Shown piece by piece: positions 48,205 to 61,527 of a stretch of DNA of 64,000 nucleotides. The stretch comes from Tetradesmus obliquus (Eukaryota > Chlorophyta > Chlorophyceae > Sphaeropleales > Scenedesmaceae): positions 2,711,001 through 2,775,000 of the forward strand of contig CP126195.1 of the NCBI GenBank assembly GCA_030272155.1, written 5' to 3'. Below the pieces are notes generated by a model. That model was not told the origin of the DNA. It worked only from the letters and a program-made list of their open reading frames with translations, and did no database searches. Made by a program: the position numbers and the translations under genes. The stretch's first letter is position 1. Each line of letters starts with the position of its first letter.

Positions 48205-50526
48205 TGCCTCACCTCCCAGACAGCATAGTGCCTGCCGCCCTCCAGCTGTCCCTCCTCCTTGAGGTTGCCATTGCTGAGCAGCACCGGGTACTTGGCAGCG
48301 TCGGCCTCGATGCGCGTGGTGTAGCGCGCCATCACGTCGGGCCTGAGGGGCAGCAGCAGCAGCAGCAGAAGCAGCACGACAGAGCACCGCAGCAGTTGCA
48401 GAGGTGAGCAGGAAGCTTGCGGCACGTACCCGGCACCTGCTGCAGGCACCACAGGTGGCCACTAGCACAACAAGCAAACGGCTCATGCTGCTGCTCCTCA
48501 GCTGCTGTTGCTCAGGCATGCTGTGTCTGCTGTCCGTCCTACTATCGCTGCTTTTGATAATGCCAAAACTGCCTCTGCATCTGTGCTGTTGCTGCCCAAG
48601 CTGCTATAGGTACATGCTGCTGCTGCTGCTGCTGCCGCTGCTGTTGACCTGGCACAGCCGCTGCTGCTGACCTGTCCAGGAAGTAGGTGATGCCGCGGAA
48701 GCCCTCAGCCTCGCACTGCACAAGACAGCAGCAGCAAAAGGACAAGCATGATGTGAAGAGTATCACAGGTTAATGGACCATACCCCCACACTGCATGCAG
48801 TACTGGTAGCACAGCTAAACAACTACTACTAGTAACTGATAGCCGCTCACAGCTCTGTGTGCAGCCCATGTCATCATCCGTGAAACCCCCATACACCGCA
48901 CTATCCTCTGCACACTTTCCTCTGCAATCTCTGCACCGCCACCCGCCCCTCCCCCTCAGCCCCACCTGTGTGCAGTAGTTCCCCCCGCTCTTGTACAGCC
49001 CCTCCAGCAGGCTGTTGTCCTGCGGCTTGATGGCAGTGACCACCTCCAGCTCAAAGGGGCCGGCAGGAGGACACAGCAGCGTGAGCGACTTGGGCGTGAC
49101 CTCATAGCCCGAATCAGGCACAGCCTGGCCTGCTCGGCGGCAGAAAATAAGAGTGAAAGAGCGGTACAGTTGCAGTGTGAGATATGGCAGGGCACGTGCA
49201 GCAACGCTTGGTGTGCTGTGTAGGAGCGGCAGCATACGCTGCATCATGCCTGCACAGGCACAGCCAGCAGCCTACAGCTGTCAGCCGACTGCTGCTGCTG
49301 CTCTGGTCAACAGCACATGCGCACGACCTTATCATGTTCTACGCATTATAGCAACCCCGCTGCTGTGTGACCAGCCCCTCGCCCTCTCGCCCAGTCGCGC
49401 GCACCACACCTGCCCCTGTGGCAACCCATTGCTGTGTGACCAACCCTTGCCACCTCAGCCACGCACCTGCCGCCTTGAGCCCCACCAGCCACCCCTGCTG
49501 CTGTGCAACGCCCCTTGCTGTGTGGACCAGCCCCTTGCCCTTTATCACATTGCCACCTCACCCACGCACCTGCCACCTTGAGCCCCACCAGCCACCCGTG
49601 CTGCTGTGCAACGCTCCTTGCTGTATGAACCAGCCCCTTGTCCTTTATCACCTTGCCACCTCACCCACGCACCTGCACTTTTGCCGCTTCAGCGGGGTTG
49701 TTATCATGGCATAATCGGAAACTTTATCATGATAACACGCACCTGCCACCTTGAGCCCCACCAGCTTCACATCATCCCTGCCATTCAGCAGCAGCGGCGG
49801 CGCCACGCCGTTCTCCGCATAATTAGGCTTCAGCGCCAGCCTGCTGGTCACATGTGAGACGTCCTCGTTGAGGTTGAAGGTGAGGTGCACCGTGTCGATC
49901 AGGTACGCCGGCGGCTTGTAGTCTGCACGGAAGATGGGCTGCGGCTTTGCAGGAGCCTGCAGGACACGCAAGCAAGCAAGCAGGTGGTGGGCGCTTGCCA
50001 GATGGTAGATGGTGGTGCTGCTAAGGTGGATGCCAAGGGGGGGGGGGGGGGGAGGCATGCAGGCACGGAGACAGGCAGCCGGCCAGAGAAGCAGCCTGCC
50101 TGTACACGTGTGTGCATGCGTGCACGGCCGGCTGGTGGAACGTCTGCATGTCATAGTCTGCAGATCCCAAGGTATTCCGTGTGCTGGCAACACACGGTAT
50201 GCTGCATGGTTGGGCGATTGGCATGCAGGAGCGTACGATTTTGGACACCTAGTGGCGCGGGCACCGCCTGCTGCTGCTGCAACGCTGACAAGCCTCAGCT
50301 TCTCAAGCTGATGATCAAAAGCACTGGCTCGCAATTGACAGCATTTCCTGCTGCTTTGCAAGCGCGCATGGCTGCACGTGCGTCGACAGCTGCAACTCCT
50401 GCTCATGACGTACTGCTGCTGGCCATGCTGGTGCTGGTGCCAATGAACTACAGTTTGTCAGTTTCTGATCAAGGCAGCCCCTCCACGCACCTCGACCTCC
50501 ATGGTTGCTGTGCCACTGGCGCCCAT
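41083..50526 (-). CDS. Aminopeptidase N, PepN-type M1 zinc metallopeptidase
   Basis: Removes N-terminal residues from peptides. Twenty exons keep frame from ATG 50526: 50491-50526, 49743-49956, 48966-49129, 48672-48715, 48213-48342, 47819-47953, 47502-47576, 46983-47154, 46610-46725, 46226-46345, 45893-45985, 45312-45527, 44916-45041, 44545-44663, 44168-44348, 42811-42888, 42396-42595, 41953-42043, 41493-41729, 41083-41259; 907 residues versus 870 in E. coli PepN. GAMEN is at 280-284, the zinc site HEYFH at 316-320 with Glu339, and the catalytic Tyr at 400, all offset +19 from the E. coli numbering. All four regions, including the helical C-terminal domain, are present. The frame stays open 43 codons above this ATG with a Ser/Arg/Ala-rich stretch ending VRAM, suggesting an organelle transit peptide and an unseen first exon. 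The intron 42889-44167 carries two tRNA genes. Confidence 0.95.
42318..42395 (-). repeat. Poly-G/(GT)n tract just downstream of a 5' splice site (intron after the 42396-42595 exon)
   Basis: Sense strand (minus) reads GTGAGCGGGG, then GT repeats and a run of about 14 G within 80 bases of the donor. Similar G-runs follow the donors at 44915, 44167 and 46982 of the same gene. Confidence 0.8.
43100..43171 (-). tRNA. Initiator tRNA-Met (anticodon CAT)
   Basis: 72-nt minus-strand cloverleaf without an intron. The acceptor stem AGCAAAG pairs perfectly with CTTTGCT, giving the A1-U72 pair typical of eukaryotic initiators. A box is GTGGCGCAGCGG. Anticodon arm is ATGGG-CTCATAA-CCCAT, with three consecutive G:C pairs next to the loop. 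T arm contains GGATCGAAACC rather than TTC, as in eukaryotic initiator tRNA. It lies inside an intron of the aminopeptidase gene, same strand. No CCA is encoded. Confidence 0.96.
43266..43475. repeat. Degenerate GTAACGGACCTCTCTC repeats in aminopeptidase intron
   Basis: Variants of GTAACGGACCTC occur at about 43267, 43386, 43424 and 43441 (GTAACAGACC, GTAATCGACC), separated by C-rich spacers and followed by CTCTCTCGC. It looks like a short degenerate tandem repeat between the two intronic tRNA genes. Confidence 0.55.
43891..43963 (-). tRNA. tRNA-Glu (anticodon CTC)
   Basis: 73-nt minus-strand cloverleaf: acceptor TCCTCTG/CAGGGGA, D arm with GTGTAGGCGGTTAGCAT, anticodon stem CGAGG/CCTCG with loop TTCTCAC (anticodon CTC), T arm CCGGG-TTCGAGT-CCCGG, discriminator A. 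No intron, no encoded CCA. It lies in the same aminopeptidase intron as tRNA-iMet, same strand, about 0.7 kb apart. Confidence 0.96.
46076..46145. repeat. 14-bp minisatellite, five perfect copies
   Basis: Unit AACAAAGCATGCTG is repeated exactly five times in tandem within an aminopeptidase intron. The unit contains the palindrome GCATGC. Confidence 0.93.
49362..49680 (-). repeat. 103-bp intronic tandem repeat carrying copies of the exon 2 splice donor
   Basis: Plus-strand ACCTGCC(A/G)CCTTGAGCCCCACCAG recurs at 49465 and 49568, and a partial ACCTGCAC at 49671, with 103-bp spacing. The same string at 49741 is the real 3' end and donor of aminopeptidase exon 2 (sense CTCAAGGTGGCAG|GTGCGTG). The repeat also includes TGCTGTGTGACCAGCCCCTTGCC-like segments; an older, more degenerate copy lies near 49362-49440. 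Confidence 0.8.
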
Positions 50527-52397
50527 CGCACGCACTGAGACAGTCAGCCTGCCAGGTGCAAACGCTGCTCCCACTGTGCTGCTCTGAACGCGCGCCTGGC
50601 CTGCAGGGTTCAGTCCAAGGGCATTCGGGATTAAACTGATGAGGTACAGGTGACATCACAGCATCCAGAAGAGCGATAGCACTGCTGCTGCCAGCTGCAT
50701 GCAACTTTGCCACTCCCAGGCTACAACTGCCTAGTCTGGTGGTGCATGTGCCTGTAGTGCTGTCATGCACGCCCCAGTCCGACGCCGTGATCGTTCATGG
50801 ATGCATCGACAGTAAAGAGAAGCGGTGCTGCAAAGCTACATACGAAGTACACGCAAACCAGCAAAACTCCTGCCGCTGCGTACAGATCGGCCAAGCGCGA
50901 GACGCTACGGTACAACGATATGCAAAGATGCTTACTTGCTAGCGATGGCCTTGCGTATGCAAGTCTCTGCACTGAGCTCAGCAGGCAGGCGCGTTTGAGC
51001 TGAGGAGCTAGGCGCATTTGGTCAGGCAACAAACAAGCAAAATATTGTCTAACAGCCACTGGATGGCTGGCCAGCTTGTTGGTGGCGGGAATGCGCACCA
51101 ACTTCCTTGAACACACTTGTTATTGGGACGTCCAGTGCTCCTGTGGCCGTAAATCACGCTACTAAAACCTCGTTGGCCTCACAAGACGTGTTGCTGCTTT
51201 GTGTTGCAGTTTTGGCACGCTACCCCACCAGACCTGCACCTGGACAACTGGTCACCACGCGTCAGGCCTGCCATGTGCAGCGGCCAATGGTGCAATGCAG
51301 GCTACACCAGACAAGAGCGCGCACCGACCTATATAATCTATTTGAAGTTATGAACCATTGAACCAGCACACTGTGCGCCTGGTACACGCATGCGTGATTT
51401 CCTCACTGCCCACCATCAGCTGCTGCTGCCACTGGTACTGGCAATGTCAGCAGATGGCGCAGCAAGTCAGGGTTGACGCTCCAAAACACAAGTACTTGCA
51501 GATCCCTGCAGACAGTAAGCTGTCGGGCAATGTGCCGTGCTCAGCAGGGATGGCACACAGCGGCCAACTCGACGAGGGTTTGCAGCCGCTGGCGCCAAGG
51601 GCCAGCCAGGCGTGCTGAATGGTGCTGGCTGCACGGCGTAGCAAGGCTGCATTCGGCCAAACATGCTGAGCAGCAACGTGCATGCCTTCAGTGCAGTGCA
51701 CCGTCAAGTCACAGTGCCAGGAGCTGTCAGTTACAATGCAGGCGGTGCATTGTGCTGCAATGCAGCGCAGCAGTTCCCCTAGCAAGCTGGCCTGGCACTG
51801 CAGTGCGGTGCTCAGCATTCCAGCACAGCAGTCAAATAAACACAGGTCAGAAAGCAGCCAAGCAGTGACGTACAACGCAGGCACACAATGGGTCGTCCAA
51901 CTGTGCAGGTCTGCGGTTGCGGCAGCCGCAAAAGCAGTCCAACGGCTGTCTGCACTCTGCATAATGACGCCGGGTGGTGGTGTGGTTTTGCAAGGCGCAT
52001 GAGCACTGCGTCAGCAAACCAGCATGTTATGGTGCAGCTGTTCCTGGTCCACACAACACCGTCCAGTCGTCAAGAATTGTAAACAAGCAAGTGGTTGTGA
52101 CAACAACTTGCTTGTTTACAGTGGTTATGCCAAACGGCAATCCACGCTGAGCACAGAGCAAATCAGTGCTGAGACAAAAAGCATTCTTTGCAGAGGCTGC
52201 TGATGGTGGCTGCACACCTTGTGCAACAACAGTGGTGTGCAGCCGCCGATCAGGAATGCTTTGCTGCCGGTCAACCTCCACGAATTCTGGTTGCAAACTG
52301 ACAGTCAATTCAGGCGTCCTGCTGATCCCCAAGCTCATCCTCGAGTCGTCTTCTTGCTGAGCATCTGCTGCTCTTGCAGGCTTACTCCAACCAATTG
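50527..52397. other. Region between aminopeptidase start and methyltransferase-like stop
   Basis: 50527-50655 is an in-frame open extension of the aminopeptidase (probable transit peptide; stop at 50656-50658, acceptor-like CATCAG near 50640). The rest shows no supported gene. A perfect 15-bp inverted repeat is at 52078-52120. Confidence 0.5.
52078..52120. repeat. Perfect inverted repeat with 15-bp arms
   Basis: TGTAAACAAGCAAGT (52078-52092) is the exact reverse complement of ACTTGCTTGTTTACA (52106-52120), with a 13-bp spacer GGTTGTGACAACA that can itself pair partly (GTTGT/ACAAC). It lies about 280 bp downstream of the stop of the minus-strand methyltransferase-like gene. It could be an RNA 3' hairpin, a small MITE remnant or a cruciform site. 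Confidence 0.85.
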
Positions 52398-52932
52398 CTA
52401 CTGCTTGGCTGCTGTTTCTACTTCAGCTGATGCTTCTGAATGCCGCGTACCTTCTACCGGCTGCTGCTGTTGCTGCTCTTGTTGCCGTTGCTGTCCTTGC
52501 TGCTGCTGCTGCTGGCGGTTCTGCTGGCCAGTCTTCTGGGGTTGCTGCTGCTGCTGCTGCTTCCTGACTGCAGCTGCCTGCTTGTCTTGCACCTCAATCT
52601 CTGGCACAAACACCTGCAGTGCAGCAGCCAACAGCTAACAACAGTGTGCGCAAGTGTACACAATGTGTGGCCTCTGCGCGTGTACACAGGCGCATTCTTG
52701 TGCATGTGCCGTCACATGCCCAACACTAATCAGGTGAATCTGCAAGTGACAACTAGGAGGCTTCATGCCAGTCCAATGCATCTGCCGCACCTGGGCGTTG
52801 CCCAGCAGGTGCTGGAAGTACTTGTTTTTCACCACCAGCAGCGCCTGCCTGAAGGCGCGGAAGTAGCAGCCCACCAGGCTCATCACGATGTGCAGCTCCG
52901 CGATGCCGCCGATATCTATGAAGATCTTGTCT

Positions 52933-52985
<53 letters not shown>

Positions 52986-54886
52986 GACAGTAGCACCATG
53001 TCAGTTACATAAACACGGTGGCCAGCGGCAGGCTGTGACCACATGAACACAAGGAACTTCTGTTTGTCTTGACAATTGGCAGCAGGTACACAGGATATTA
53101 GGCCTCAGCAAGCCAGACACGTGCAGCTGATGCTGTAGTCACAGATGCATGCAATCAAGTGGCATAGCAAGCAATGCTGCAGCACTTCACCCGCAACATC
53201 CATTTCACTGTAGTACGTTGGCCAAGCAGAACAGCAATGAAGTAGTGCGTGCAGTGCCTTGATGTTCATCTCTTAGCTTTGGGGGTGATGCGTTGTCGTA
53301 AGGGCGCTGTGCCTACATTCCTCTGTCAGGACTCACCATAGGTGCCACTTGGGCTGAGTGCGGTGAGGCCAGGGATGTCAAAGCCGTCCATGTGCTCAAA
53401 GCGCACATGAGGGTAGCGCGCCTTGGCCCTGCACGCCCACACAGCACAGCACAGCACAGCACAGCACAGCACAGCACAGCGCAGCAGAAGCACACATGGT
53501 GTGACAGGTGGAGTGAAACGTGAACAAAACGACTGGCTGTACAGCAAGTCGTGGCAGCTGGTGGTGGACCCCTGGACTCACACATTCATGCTGGCTCCGT
53601 GTCAGGACAGGCAGCATCAACTAAACTGCTGTGTCTGCCTCAGACAGCGGAGTTGATTGAGTCTGGTAGTGCTTGGTGCAGCTAGGCAGGTCAGCTAAGC
53701 TGCAGTTGTTCCGCACCTTCCCAATGGGTCTGTGGCGGTGTCAATACCCAGCACCCACTTGCAGCGCTTGTGCAGCATGTCCGTGGTGACGCCTGCGGCT
53801 CAGGCCAGCAGCAGTAGAGCTCATCACACAGCTCGCGAGTGCAGCAGTGCACCCTTGGAACTGCCGCAGCAACGGCATAAAGCCTTCTGGCTGCATCAAC
53901 CAGGTTGCTGAGGATGCCATGGTCCTAGGAGGGTTGAATCTGCCACCGCATTGCTGCTGATATGACCAGGTGGGCTGCAAGCAACTGCACCAAAAACCCA
54001 CAACAGGCATAGCAACCTGCATGTTGCCGTGTGCAGGTTGCATGCCCGCCTCACCCTCGTGGCAGCCCACCTCCAGCACGACATCATCGGGGTGCGTGTA
54101 CAGCAGCGCGGCTGAGCGGTAGTGCTTCGTGGTCTCAGCCACCAGCACGCGCGCAGGCGGCTGCAACACAAACAGCAAGAAGGGTGCACATGGTTGCATG
54201 TTGAGAAGAATGGCACTGGCCTGCATGTGAGTCATTGCTTGGAGACAGCACAGACCGCTGCAGAACATCACACAGGGTGAGCAGTGCCTGGCACTGCCAA
54301 CAGTTCAGATATTCGAAGGTTCATCAGCCCAGCTAAGCATCTGACGCATTGGCACCACTGCTGTGCCATGCACCGTGTGCTGTAATGACCTGATGGATGC
54401 TGTGCTGTGCATCTGACGCCACTGATAGCTTGCGGCTGCACGGGCACCGCTCACATGAGCCTGCCCAGTCTAGCTTCGCACAGCGCCGCTGGCAGTGCTT
54501 GTCATTGGGTGTGCCGCGCATCGCATGTGCGTGCTGGCGCAGTGCTTGCAGTCACATTCTAAGCCACGACAGCTCCGTGTCAGGTCAGTTGTGGTAGCCA
54601 CACCGCCAGCCAGCCCACCTCACACCCACCTTGGGGAACACGCGCATGCTGTCAGGGCGCACCCAGTACGTGGTGCCATCAGACAGGTACTTGACCTGGC
54701 AAAGCTGTAGGTTAGCTCAACTGCTAACATATCAGGCTGCTGCTCCCAAGCATGCTCGCTGCTTTGCAGCAGTCAACACAAACCTGGTAACGCCCAAATC
54801 GCTCATGTTGTGCATCTGTTACAGCGTCATAGATTAAGATAGCCTTGCCGTGTCTAAGAACTGACACTGTATCGCCGACTTTGAAT

Positions 54887-54924
<38 letters not shown>

Positions 54925-54945
54925 ACCACTGCCGCTAGCCTCCAT
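52398..54945 (-). CDS. Class I SAM-dependent methyltransferase-like protein
   Basis: Seven exons keep frame: 54784-54945, 54630-54695, 54055-54160, 53717-53792, 53337-53428, 52791-52930, 52398-52613; 285 residues. Residues 1-19 include a run of 12 Ser; 20-76 (KFKVGDTVSVLRHGKA...YWVRPD) resemble a small beta-barrel, KOW/Tudor-like module. The methyltransferase core follows: VLVAETTKHYR, motif I VVLEVGCHEG (about 103-112), motif II VLGIDTATD (Asp129), HVRFEHMDGF, then KIFIDIGGIAE and LLVVKNKYFQHLL. The C-terminal about 55 residues are Gln-rich. The core resembles plant/algal proteins annotated as SAM-dependent methyltransferases, some linked to RNA; the substrate is not readable. Motif I has His-Glu where Gly is commoner. 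A CTG tract abuts the 52930 acceptor. Divergent from the DUF924 gene. Confidence 0.8.
52932..52984. repeat. (CAG)n microsatellite, about 17 repeats
   Basis: Uninterrupted CAG on the plus strand, CTG on the sense strand of the methyltransferase-like gene. It ends directly at the 3' splice site CTGCAG of exon 6 (52930). Confidence 0.95.
53441..53483. repeat. ACAGC pentanucleotide repeat
   Basis: Eight or so tandem CACAG/ACAGC units, ending in a variant GCGCAGC, in the intron just upstream of exon 5 (53428) of the methyltransferase-like gene. Confidence 0.9.
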
Positions 54946-55294
54946 GTTTCGTCAACTCGGCAGGTAAGACCGTTTAACGCATGATTAACGCAATCAATCG
55001 ATGAACCCCCTAGTACGGTAAGCCCGGGGAGCGTATAGTACTTAGAGTCGCTCTAAGAGGGGGTCGAGGGTTTCAGGTGTCGATATACCTTCTAAAAAGA
55101 GGCCACTGTCTCGGAAGATGCACAAGCCGGTAGTATTGTTTGTTGTATGCTGACGAAGGTCTATACGTGTTGCGAGTGCTGCAGCATTAGACATGCTGGC
55201 TGTCAGAACTTCTTGGTTGGACATTGCCATCAGGACCAGAAACAGCTGCCTGCTCCGCCCTTCAGCACCCACTGGGGCTCTTACACGCCATAGC
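54946..55294. promoter_or_regulatory. Divergent intergenic region between methyltransferase-like and DUF924 genes
   Basis: 349 bp between two outward-facing start codons. It includes an AT-rich stretch with GATTAACGCAATCAATCGAT and an inverted repeat AGAGTCGCTCTAAGAGG near 55044-55062. A minus-strand ORF (55042-55296) is open through it but has no family features. Bidirectional promoter function is inferred from position. Confidence 0.4.
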
Positions 55295-57823
<2,529 letters not shown>

Positions 57824-59843
57824 TCCATGAGGCTCCGCTGCTGCTGGTCGTACGCAGCTGCAGGTGGCACAGCTTGGCCGCTGGCAGGGAGCGCTCTCTC
57901 AGCCGCTGTAGGTATGTTTGGTTGCTTTGGTTGTCCAGAAAAACGAATGTATGCACGTGGTGCCGCACTAGCATTGAATGCTGCAGCCTTGTTCGTGTGC
58001 CGATGTATGCAGTCCCCCAGGACGCTTAGCAATCATACAGCAGGTTTAAAGCGACGCAGGCAACTCGTTCTCGTCGTACAGCAACATCTGTGCTGCTGTG
58101 TGTAATAAAGGTCAGCCCTGGTGCATGGTGATGGTGCTGCCTGCAGCGGAGCTTGCCGCCCTGGCTTGCATGCAGCCGTGCCAGGTTGTGCGATGAAACG
58201 AAATGTGATATCATATAGGTGACTTGCACGTCAGCGCTAGCAAAGCTATGGTGAGGGTGGCCAAGACTCTTGCCAAGGCTTGCCAAGGCAGCAACTCAGC
58301 CGTCTTGCACTGCCAAAGCTTGTTTAAGAAGAATAATCGTGCCTGTGATAGTACGCGACGGACAAGCACAGTTCATCGTGGTTCAGTAGTAACCATGGGC
58401 AATCGGCTGCCTTGATTTGTTCGTGATCAGATATTGCTGATAAAAGCTTGCCCATTCTCATGTGCGCTTCATATATGGTATTTTCATTATCATATCAGGT
58501 GATCAGAGTTCCTGCGTGCAGGCTAAAGTGCTCGATGAGGGGGTAAATGCGCGTGGGTTTCACCACGTGTTTGTCGCAAATGCAGGTCCAAGTATACAAC
58601 AGTTCGTGGGCTTGATCCTCGCTCGTCATTTACTGCAAGCTATAAAAAATCAAACAACAGCGTACGAAAGTTTTACCGGACAGGAGGCGTGATAAGCAAA
58701 TGGCTGTTGTCGCAATGCACATGGCTGCGCCGTCTTTTGCAAGCAAGTGAACAGTCTTGGAAACAGTTGCAATGTACGTTATTAATTTTCCTAGGTCTGT
58801 AGGTGTGATGTGGTATGAGGGTGTGTTCAGGTTCCAGGGTCCTTCAAGCCCGGGACCTGCTTCAGGGGCCAGCGCCTGCACTCCCACGATCAAGTACGAC
58901 TGACGAACCAGACAATGGATGTTTTATTCAATGTTGGTGACTACGTTGCTGCTGCTGCGAACAGTGTATGCGTTGTGACAACACTTAGGAGGCTCCAGGT
59001 CGAATTCTCAAGTACGTCAATTCATTGCAAGCATCCGGGTGGGTTCGAATCTCATTACACGACAATGTAATGAAAGTTTGAAGGCCTATGGCATCTCACC
59101 GGCAAGGCACCGCAGCTGCACTCAATTCCGAGAGAGCCTGTCCTCTCGTGCATCGCGGGCTATGCCTTCGTTCTGCTGCGCTCTTTCAGCATAGGGGCTG
59201 ACACTGCAATTCAAAACATATACCGGCTCGGCATCAAGACATCGGCGTCTTCACTTGCTGACATAGCCTCTGACTTCTCCTATTTGGACTCCCCTTTCAT
59301 GCAGCTAGCTGGTGCACTGCACAGCACGCAGCAAAGCGACCAACGTGCACATTGCTTCCCAGCAACCAGCTGCACCCTGCTTGAGGTCTAACATTGGAAG
59401 TGAACATCAGCAGCAGCAGGAGCAGCAGCAGCAAGTGAAGACTGTCTGTGACAGCAAGCTGCAGGCAAGTGTTCAATGATCCGACAACATGGCGACCGTG
59501 TCGCTTGCGTGGCATGCCAGCGCTGATTTGCCAAAGTTGCAAGCAGCATCCAATGGTGAACAATCAATGTTGTTCAGCAGATCCAGTGTGCAGGTGCGGC
59601 AATGATGCCGTACCCAGAACTGGCGGTCTGTGGTGGATGATTTGAAGGTTGGAGCGTTGGCAGCCTGTGCGCGGCTGTCTGCGCATGCAGGGCCGTCTGC
59701 TGCAGTCGCAGCATCTGTCCAGTTGCTGTTCTGACATGAATGATAACATGCAAACACTGCACTGCAGGCTTTACCCTCCCATTGTCCCTCAGGACACTCA
59801 GGCAGCGGACTAGCAGCTCAGCCAGCAGCGGAAGACTTGACAC
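57824..59843. other. 2-kb region with no supported gene
   Basis: Only short ORFs without motifs. A tRNA B-box-like GGGTTCGAATCTC near 59050 lacks the rest of a tRNA. CAG-rich patches occur near 59409-59433. Confidence 0.5.
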
Positions 59844-60214
59844 ATGGGGCGCGCACCCACGTGGTGCTGCACGCAGCGGCTGCTGCTGGGGCTGTGGCTG
59901 GCCCTGCTGTTTGCTGCAGCCCCAAGCCGCGCGAGCTTGTGGCGCCTGTCTGTAGAAGGCCGTGACAGCAGCAGCAGCAGCAGCAGCAGCAGCTTGCTGG
60001 GGCTGCATGGCAGCAGCAGCCACGGCAGGCAGCTGGCGCAGTGGGGCACAGGGCCCTGCCCGCCAGGGACTGGCAGGGCCACAGCAGACAGCTGGTACAC
60101 AACGCGGCAATGCTGCCCCTGCCCCCGCAACACCTACAACACGGGCGCGGAGGTTGTCTGTGTGGTGGGTGTTACGGCTGCGTTGACAGGTTTTGTTTAG
60201 CGGTCACTGGGTTT

Positions 60215-60246
<32 letters not shown>

Positions 60247-61491
60247 CTGTGTGTTTGAGTCCCGCGTCCGGATGCTCAACTCACAGCATCACATAGGCCA
60301 AGCTGCAGTGCCAGCTGCCACATCACATGCCGTGTCAAACCCCCTGTATGTCACACGCTGCTGAAGTGTGCTCAGCGTGGAGTGGCGCACACCACCCCAC
60401 GCCACGCCAGATAGTGACTGGCCGCACACACACTGATGCTGCACTGCAATTAGCATGCTGTATATGCACGTGCCATGCTGCATATCTCTGGGTGGTGAGC
60501 TCTGCTTGCTGACAATGTGTCTGCAAAGGTTGTGCCCCAGCCGCACGTGACGCAAGGCACCTCCAAACGTGCCGTGCTGCACGTGTGCCAAGCCCCTCCC
60601 GCGCCCTGCCTTGCTGCTCCGTGAAATCTCTGCTGCCCCTGCAGCCCTGCCCTGTCGGCTCCTACACAGCTGACACGGGCGCCACCTCCAAGGCCGCATG
60701 TGTCTGCTACAACGGCTACAGGCTCACCAGCAAGGGCTGCAGCCCCGACTGCCCGCCCAACTACTACCTGGAGAACCGCGGCATGGCCTCCTCCATTGGC
60801 AGCTGCCTGCCCTGCCCTGCAGGCAGGGTCAGCCCCCGCGGCAGCGTGGGGCAGCTCGCCTGCAGGGCCACAAGTAAGCCAGGCTGGCGTGAGGCAATTT
60901 GTCTTGGTTTGAAGATAGCATAACGTGTGCTGGTATGGGGTTATGTACATGATGGGTCTGGTAGAGCAGCAGCAGCAGCAGCAACAGCGACAGCACTTGC
61001 TGCTGCCAGAGCGGAGCTGGCGGAGCAGTGGCGTGCACAAAGCAAAGGCTATCACTTCAATCAGTTGCAGTGGGGAGATATCGGAGGGCCAACATGCTTG
61101 TATGTCATGCTGCAGTGCAACAGGCTGCGGCCGCTGATGTGCTGATTGTCTTGGTTTGTTGCTGCTGCAGGGCAACCAGCCTCACCTGCCACCATCGTTT
61201 GCCAACCAGTGAGTACCTTGCACTGTGATCTGAGCATCATGCGCTCTTGTTCCTGCTGCATGCAGCTCCAGCGGTGCACAGACTGCATTCGGCAATCAGA
61301 TCAGCACATGCACAGTCACGCCGTTGCCATCATGTGATGCGACTCAACGAAGCTTGTTGCACTGCGCTGCCTACCAGGGCTATGGCAAGGCAAACGGCAG
61401 GTCCAGTGAGCAGTGCGTCATGTGCCCTGCTGGCCGCTACTCCCTGGGAGGGGCCACAGCCAGGTGCATCAGGTGGTGAGTGGCTGGCTGC

Positions 61492-61527
<36 letters not shown>

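Noticed and set aside
58990..59075. B-box-like GGGTTCGAATCTC (possible tRNA)
   Set aside because: No acceptor stem, D arm or anticodon arm can be built around it.
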